Shown: in pieces, positions 60,215 to 64,000 of the stretch
Position numbering within the stretch: the first letter of the stretch is position 1
How the letters are laid out: every line of letters starts with the position of its first letter
Assembly (NCBI GenBank): GCA_964387495.1
Contig: CAYLXB010000004.1
Span: forward strand, 31,915 to 95,914
DNA: 64,000 nucleotides
Direction: 5' to 3'
Source of the DNA: DSXF01 sp964387495
GTDB taxonomy: Bacteria; Chloroflexota; Anaerolineae; Anaerolineales; Villigracilaceae
The notes under the pieces: model-generated
The model's input: the letters and a program-made list of their open reading frames with translations, nothing else
Database searches by the model: none
What the model was told of the DNA's origin: nothing
Program-made: the position numbers and the translations under genes

Positions 60215-61704
60215 AGTCCGGATTTCGATTTGCTCTCATGCGCACTTCCCTCCGCACCCGCCTGACCCTGACCACCCTGGCCATCCTGCTGGCCGGCATG
60301 GGACTAGCTGCCCTGCTGGCCTGGCTGGCGGTGGAGCGCCTGTACCTCGAAACCCAACGCGAGAACTTGCTCGCCCAGGCCCGCCTGACAGCCGCCGCCC
60401 TGCAGGGCCAGCCCCTGCCCGGGAACCCCGAACCCTACAGCCAGGTCTCCAATACTGCTCCGGGTATCCACACCCACCTCCTGGCGGAACAGGATGCCGT
60501 GGTCCTGAACCTGGCGGACCCGGCGGACGATGGCTACTGGAACGTTCCACTCGCTGAAAACAGCCGCTCTCTCTCCCGTTCTGAATTGATCCTGCGTCCT
60601 GAGATCAGTTCTGCCCTGTCCGGAACCCCTGCCACTGCTGTGCGCCGGGTAACCTCGGCGGGAAACCGCCGCGTGCTCTATGCCGCCGCCCCGGTCTATG
60701 CGGGCGACGGCTCCATCAGCGGCCTGGTCTACCTGGCCACCCCCCTGCCTGCCGGCGGCCTGCCGGCCAGTGCTACCCTCCAACTGGCCGGGGCTTTGGC
60801 GGCGGCCGTCCTGCTGGCTGCCTGGGCCGGGACCCTGCTGGCACGCCGTCTGGCGCGGCCCATCGAAACCATTGCCCGCGCTGCACAGGCTGTATCCTCC
60901 GGCGACCTCGACCAGCAGGTGGAGCCGGAGGGCGGTATCCGTGAATTGCACAGCCTGGGCCAGTCCTTCAATGCCATGACGGCCAGCCTGCGCCAGTCCA
61001 TGCAGGCGAAGAATGCCTTCATTGCTGACGTGACCCACGAACTGCGTACCCCGCTGACCGTCATCAAGGGCACGGTCGAGACCCTCGAAGATGGGGCCGT
61101 GGACGACCCGCAGGGACGCGGCCCGCTGTTGGCCTCCATGCAGCGCGAGACCGACCGCCTCATCCGCCTGGTCAACGACCTGCTGGTGCTGACGCGTGCG
61201 GATGCCGGCGCCCTGCAGCTGCACCTCCAGCCGCTCGATCTGACCGGCCTGGCGCGGTTGCGCTGCGAGACCCTCTCGGCGCTGGCCGCGGGGCGCGGGT
61301 TGGAATTGCGTGTAGACACAGAAACACCCCTGCACGTGAATGGGGACAGCGACCGCCTGGCCCAGGTGCTCGACAACCTGCTCGAAAATGCCATCCGCCA
61401 CGCCCCTGCAGGCTCGGCGGTTACTGTTTCACTCGGGAAGGCGGGGCCGGAGGTCGAGTGCGCCGTAAGCGACTGCGGCCCGGGCATCCCTGAAAAGCAT
61501 CTGCCCTTCATCTTTGAGCGCTTTTACCGGGTGGATGCGGCCCGCTCCCGCCAGGCAGGCGGCGCCGGGCTGGGGCTGGCCATTGTCAAGGCCCTGGTCC
61601 TGGCGCACGGCGGGCGTGTGGCCGCCGAAAGCCGGGAAGGGCAGGGGGCCACCGTGAAATTCTGGCTGGCGGCCCAACCTGCCACCCAACCGCCTGAAAA
61701 CTGA
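60211..61704 (+). CDS. Membrane sensor histidine kinase
   Basis: A 497-aa kinase: N-terminal membrane helix (about 20-42), extracytoplasmic sensor domain (about 45-190), second helix (about 192-212), HAMP (about 213-265), HisKA with phospho-acceptor His276 (ADVTHELRTPLT) and HATPase (N-box NLLENAIRHAP, G1 DCGPGIPEKH, G2 AGGAGLGLAIVKALV). The start is GTG overlapping the response regulator stop (GTGA); ATG 60238 is an alternative. It is the cognate partner of the preceding regulator, and the signal is probably envelope-related. Confidence 0.94.
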   Translation: MKSGFRFALMRTSLRTRLTLTTLAILLAGMGLAALLAWLAVERLYLETQRENLLAQARLTAAALQGQPLPGNPEPYSQVSNTAPGIHTHLLAEQDAVVLNLADPADDGYWNVPLAENSRSLSRSELILRPEISSALSGTPATAVRRVTSAGNRRVLYAAAPVYAGDGSISGLVYLATPLPAGGLPASATLQLAGALAAAVLLAAWAGTLLARRLARPIETIARAAQAVSSGDLDQQVEPEGGIRELHSLGQSFNAMTASLRQSMQAKNAFIADVTHELRTPLTVIKGTVETLEDGAVDDPQGRGPLLASMQRETDRLIRLVNDLLVLTRADAGALQLHLQPLDLTGLARLRCETLSALAAGRGLELRVDTETPLHVNGDSDRLAQVLDNLLENAIRHAPAGSAVTVSLGKAGPEVECAVSDCGPGIPEKHLPFIFERFYRVDAARSRQAGGAGLGLAIVKALVLAHGGRVAAESREGQGATVKFWLAAQPATQPPEN

Positions 61705-61734
61705 CACACTCCTGACAGGGGGATGGGCTAGCAT
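61701..61734 (+). promoter_or_regulatory. SIMPL gene promoter with the same tandem box
   Basis: CTGACA-CACTC-CTGACA (61701-61717), then 11 bp, then TAGCAT (61729-61734). Sixteen of 17 positions equal the box at 59482. The box overlaps the end of the kinase gene. Confidence 0.72.
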
Positions 61735-61787
61735 GGATATAACCTTCACAAGGTTGCATCCAACACCGATCAAGTCAGGAGATTCCC

Positions 61788-62618
61788 ATGAAACGTATTT
61801 CCACCCTGTCCGTCCTGGCGCTGGCCGCCGCCCTGGTTGTGGTCCTGTTTGCCTCCGGTTTGCCGGTTGCCGCCCAGGGCGCCACCCCCGTACCTGTCAC
61901 ACCCACCGCCCAGCCGGCGCCCCCGGCCTGTGACAACAGCCGCAGCATCCAGGTGAGCGGCGCGGCCGTGGTCAACGTCACCCCCGACCGGGCATTGATC
62001 CAGTTGGGCGTCCAGTCCAACGGCTCGACCGTTTCCAGGGTCGAGGCCGCCAATACGGAAGCCATCGGCCGCATTGTCGCCGCTGTCAAGGCCCAGGGCG
62101 TGGATGGCAATGATATTGCCACCGACTGGTACATCATCGAACCGGTTTACGAAGAGTATTCCTCCCTGCGCATCAAAGGCTACCGCATCAACAACACCCT
62201 TGCCATCACCCTGCGCGACATCGGCAAGGCCAACCGGGTGCTGGGCGCAGCATTGGAGGCCGGAGCCAACCAGGTGCTGAACGTCGAGTTTTACACCAGT
62301 GACCTGCGCAAGTACCGCGACCAGGCACGTGAACTGGCCTTGAAAGCGGCCCGGGAAAAGGCCCAGGCCATGACGCACAGCCTGGGGACGGAAACCGCCT
62401 GTGTGCTCAACATCAGCGAGAACACCTGGTCCTACTACAACGGCTGGGGCTATGGCGGATATGGCGGCGGGAGCAGCCGGGACCTGTGGACCCAGAATAC
62501 CGTGCAGAATGCCGAGCCGGCCGGTGTAGCCCAGAGCGCCCTGGGCGAAACTGGCCCCGTCAGCCTGGGCCAGATCTCCATCCGGGCCGAGGTGGGCGTG
62601 ACCTTTGGATTGAAATGA
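61788..62618 (+). CDS. SIMPL (DUF541) domain extracytoplasmic protein
   Basis: A 276-aa secreted protein: signal peptide (about 1-30, ending VAAQG), a Pro/Thr linker and a SIMPL/DUF541 domain (about 52-276; SIQVSGAAVVNVTPDRALIQLGV, here split: VVNVTPDRALIQLGV, and ARELALKAAREKAQAM). A Gly/Tyr-rich insertion (about 212-228) lies before the last strands. Family members such as OMP26/BP26 and YggE form oligomeric rings and are linked to envelope or oxidative stress. GGAG precedes the ATG. Its promoter box matches that of the upstream two-component genes. Confidence 0.9.
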   Translation: MKRISTLSVLALAAALVVVLFASGLPVAAQGATPVPVTPTAQPAPPACDNSRSIQVSGAAVVNVTPDRALIQLGVQSNGSTVSRVEAANTEAIGRIVAAVKAQGVDGNDIATDWYIIEPVYEEYSSLRIKGYRINNTLAITLRDIGKANRVLGAALEAGANQVLNVEFYTSDLRKYRDQARELALKAAREKAQAMTHSLGTETACVLNISENTWSYYNGWGYGGYGGGSSRDLWTQNTVQNAEPAGVAQSALGETGPVSLGQISIRAEVGVTFGLK

Positions 62619-62666
62619 GCACTGACCTCCATTTTTCAACTTCACCAACAAAAACTGGAGACTGGT

Positions 62667-64000
62667 ATGCGTAAAAATATCATCAACATCGTCTTGTCCC
62701 TGGGAGTTGCCGGCTTGCTTCTGGCGTATCTCTTCACTGTCAATAGCCTGCCGCAGCGTATCTTCACCCATGCGCAACAGGAATATCTGAGTCACAACAG
62801 CACCCGCAGCCTCACCCAAAATGCCCCCACCTTGAATTTCATGAAGGCTGATGGAGCCTCGGGAGGGGAAAACCTGCTGGCATTGATGCCGAACAGTGAG
62901 AGCCGCGTCCGCGCTGTCCTTGCTGCGCGGTACGAGGAACAGCAGGGTGTCAGTGCCACCATTTACGACCTGGAGTTCGAAGGACAATATCGTTTGTTTG
63001 GTTCTGCCTCCTCAGATACCAGTGTGGAACTGTTCTTTCCATTCCCGGGCAATCTAGAGACTCTGCATGACGTGCAGCTCTTCGTCAATGGAAAAGAACC
63101 TGCGGACGCCGGTTATACAACGAAGGGCATCCGCTGGCAGACAATCCTGCAGGAGAACGAAGTGTGCCAGGTGACCATTCGTTACAAGGCAAACGGAGCC
63201 AACAGCTTTTCCTACGGACTCCCCCATGACCAGCGCATTCCCATCGATATCGAGATTGTTGTCAATGGACTGGATGGAGGCAGTGTACCGAAAACTTCCC
63301 TGCCGGCAACAGACCGTGTCACGGAAGATGGCAGTGAAGTATTTACCTGGAACTATACCGGTTTGATCGCCGATCGGGATATCCAGCTCGCCCTGCCTAC
63401 CCGCTTGGGTTTTGCACAGCGCATTGCCTTGCTCCAGGATGACTTCCGCAGGCTGGCCGGTTTTGCCCCCTTTCTGGTTGGATTGTTCGTAGCCTGCCTG
63501 GCTGGTTTATTGTCACTGGCGGGAGTGCCTTTCCGCCTGGAAGTATGCCTTTTATCAGGCTTGGGCCTCGCATTGTTTTACCCCTTGCTGACGTTCGCCA
63601 GCGGCATGCTGGGGATTATTCCGGCCTCTGTCATCTCCCTGCTGTCGGTGGCGGGACTTCAGTTCCTTTTCCTGGGTTCTGCCATCGGCTGGCGGCGGAT
63701 CTGGAGGCTGCTGGGAATGTTGTTGGTGATTTTTCTGGTATTGTTCTCGCTGGGGACGCTGCTCCCCTGGCGCGGCCTGTTTTTGAGCAGCGGTGCTCTG
63801 CTCCTGGTTGGAGTCTTCATGCTGTACTATGCCCGCCGCCCTGAAGTGCCATCTCCCGTTGCTTCACCAGAGATGGAGGCGGCATCTAAGAGGCCCGAGG
63901 AAGACTTATCCGATATCCCGGAACATATTCAGGCACAGACTGCTCACGTATACGCTTATTGCCTGCATTGCGGCCAGGCATTGGATGAAAGTTTTAAATT
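62667..64000 (+). CDS. Large membrane protein, 3' end outside the window
   Basis: An open frame of 444 codons from ATG 62667 (AAACTGGAG upstream) running off the right edge. Segments: an N-terminal membrane helix (about 8-28), an extracytoplasmic domain (about 30-255; VELFFPFPGNLETLHDV, VTIRYKANG), then about five or six helices (about 265-390), and a cytoplasmic tail rich in Pro/Glu leading to YCLHCGQAL, a likely zinc-ribbon CxxC half. No family was recognised. It follows the SIMPL gene by 48 bp and may share its transcript. Confidence 0.75.
   Translation, partial: MRKNIINIVLSLGVAGLLLAYLFTVNSLPQRIFTHAQQEYLSHNSTRSLTQNAPTLNFMKADGASGGENLLALMPNSESRVRAVLAARYEEQQGVSATIYDLEFEGQYRLFGSASSDTSVELFFPFPGNLETLHDVQLFVNGKEPADAGYTTKGIRWQTILQENEVCQVTIRYKANGANSFSYGLPHDQRIPIDIEIVVNGLDGGSVPKTSLPATDRVTEDGSEVFTWNYTGLIADRDIQLALPTRLGFAQRIALLQDDFRRLAGFAPFLVGLFVACLAGLLSLAGVPFRLEVCLLSGLGLALFYPLLTFASGMLGIIPASVISLLSVAGLQFLFLGSAIGWRRIWRLLGMLLVIFLVLFSLGTLLPWRGLFLSSGALLLVGVFMLYYARRPEVPSPVASPEMEAASKRPEEDLSDIPEHIQAQTAHVYAYCLHCGQALDESFK

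Noticed and set aside
1..64000. CRISPR array, prophage or toxin-antitoxin pair
   Set aside because: No regularly spaced repeats of 25-40 bp, no phage structural genes and no recognisable toxin-antitoxin pair were found.

Overview
The window reads as a chromosomal piece of an anaerobic or facultative bacterium of the Chloroflexota, most likely class Anaerolineae. That placement is an inference from gene content: a bacterial mevalonate branch with class II HMG-CoA reductase and archaeal-type HMG-CoA synthase, thiolase and DUF35 genes; several MttB-type methyltransferases; Thr/Pro-rich LysM and sortase surface proteins; and a high coding density with moderate-high GC. No rRNA or tRNA gene was found. 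The one structural RNA is RNase P RNA (42761-43204).

Layout. 0.4-6.2 kb: a GAF-GAF histidine kinase, then HMG-CoA reductase, HMG-CoA synthase, a thiolase homologue lacking its usual catalytic Cys and His, and a DUF35 Zn-ribbon/OB-fold protein. 6.2-11.5 kb: an accessory island bounded by a 77-bp near-perfect direct repeat of the DUF35 3' end and terminator. It holds a small membrane protein, an IS110-family transposase with a long structured leader (possible bridge RNA), a double-GNAT acetyltransferase, and integron-cassette-like boundaries (GTTGGGC and one attC-like palindrome). Beyond it lie DUF2293 and two decayed genes. 11.5-17.3 kb: a PadR-led metal oxyanion operon with a ModB permease, a lipoprotein fusing a ModA domain to a FepB/MolA-like domain, a FecCD permease, its ATPase and a THEP1/DUF2478-like NTPase. 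17.3-18.2 kb: a scar joining the head of recQ to the tail of a SWIM-finger gene. 18.4-22.7 kb: a YbhFSR-type ABC-2 exporter. 23-27.8 kb: cold shock protein, MFS efflux pump, a ribbon-helix-helix regulator with twin operators, ETF alpha/beta and an Lrp/AsnC regulator.

28-42.3 kb is the most distinctive block: a corrinoid protein, three non-pyrrolysine MttB-family methyltransferases, a complete Dpp/Opp-type ABC importer (SBP, two permeases, two ATPases), an S9 prolyl-oligopeptidase-like peptidase and an M20 amidohydrolase. It starts opposite the Lrp regulator from a near-consensus promoter. Together these look like a pathway that imports a methylated amino-acid or peptide-like compound, trims it and moves its methyl groups to a corrinoid protein. 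The substrate is unknown, and the methylcorrinoid:THF methyltransferase and corrinoid reactivase are not in the window.

42.4-64 kb is mostly housekeeping and envelope: a 38-aa membrane peptide, rnpB, CPBP protease with a TetR regulator, RecJ, a LysM protein, ribosomal protein S20, ArgS, a cyclic 2,3-diphosphoglycerate synthase-like P-loop protein, BioY, a lipoprotein, a methyltransferase, an Ig-like/sortase fusion protein, an MFS pump with an ArsR-type regulator, an OmpR-type two-component system, a SIMPL protein whose promoter carries the same tandem box as the two-component promoter, and an unfinished membrane protein at the right edge.
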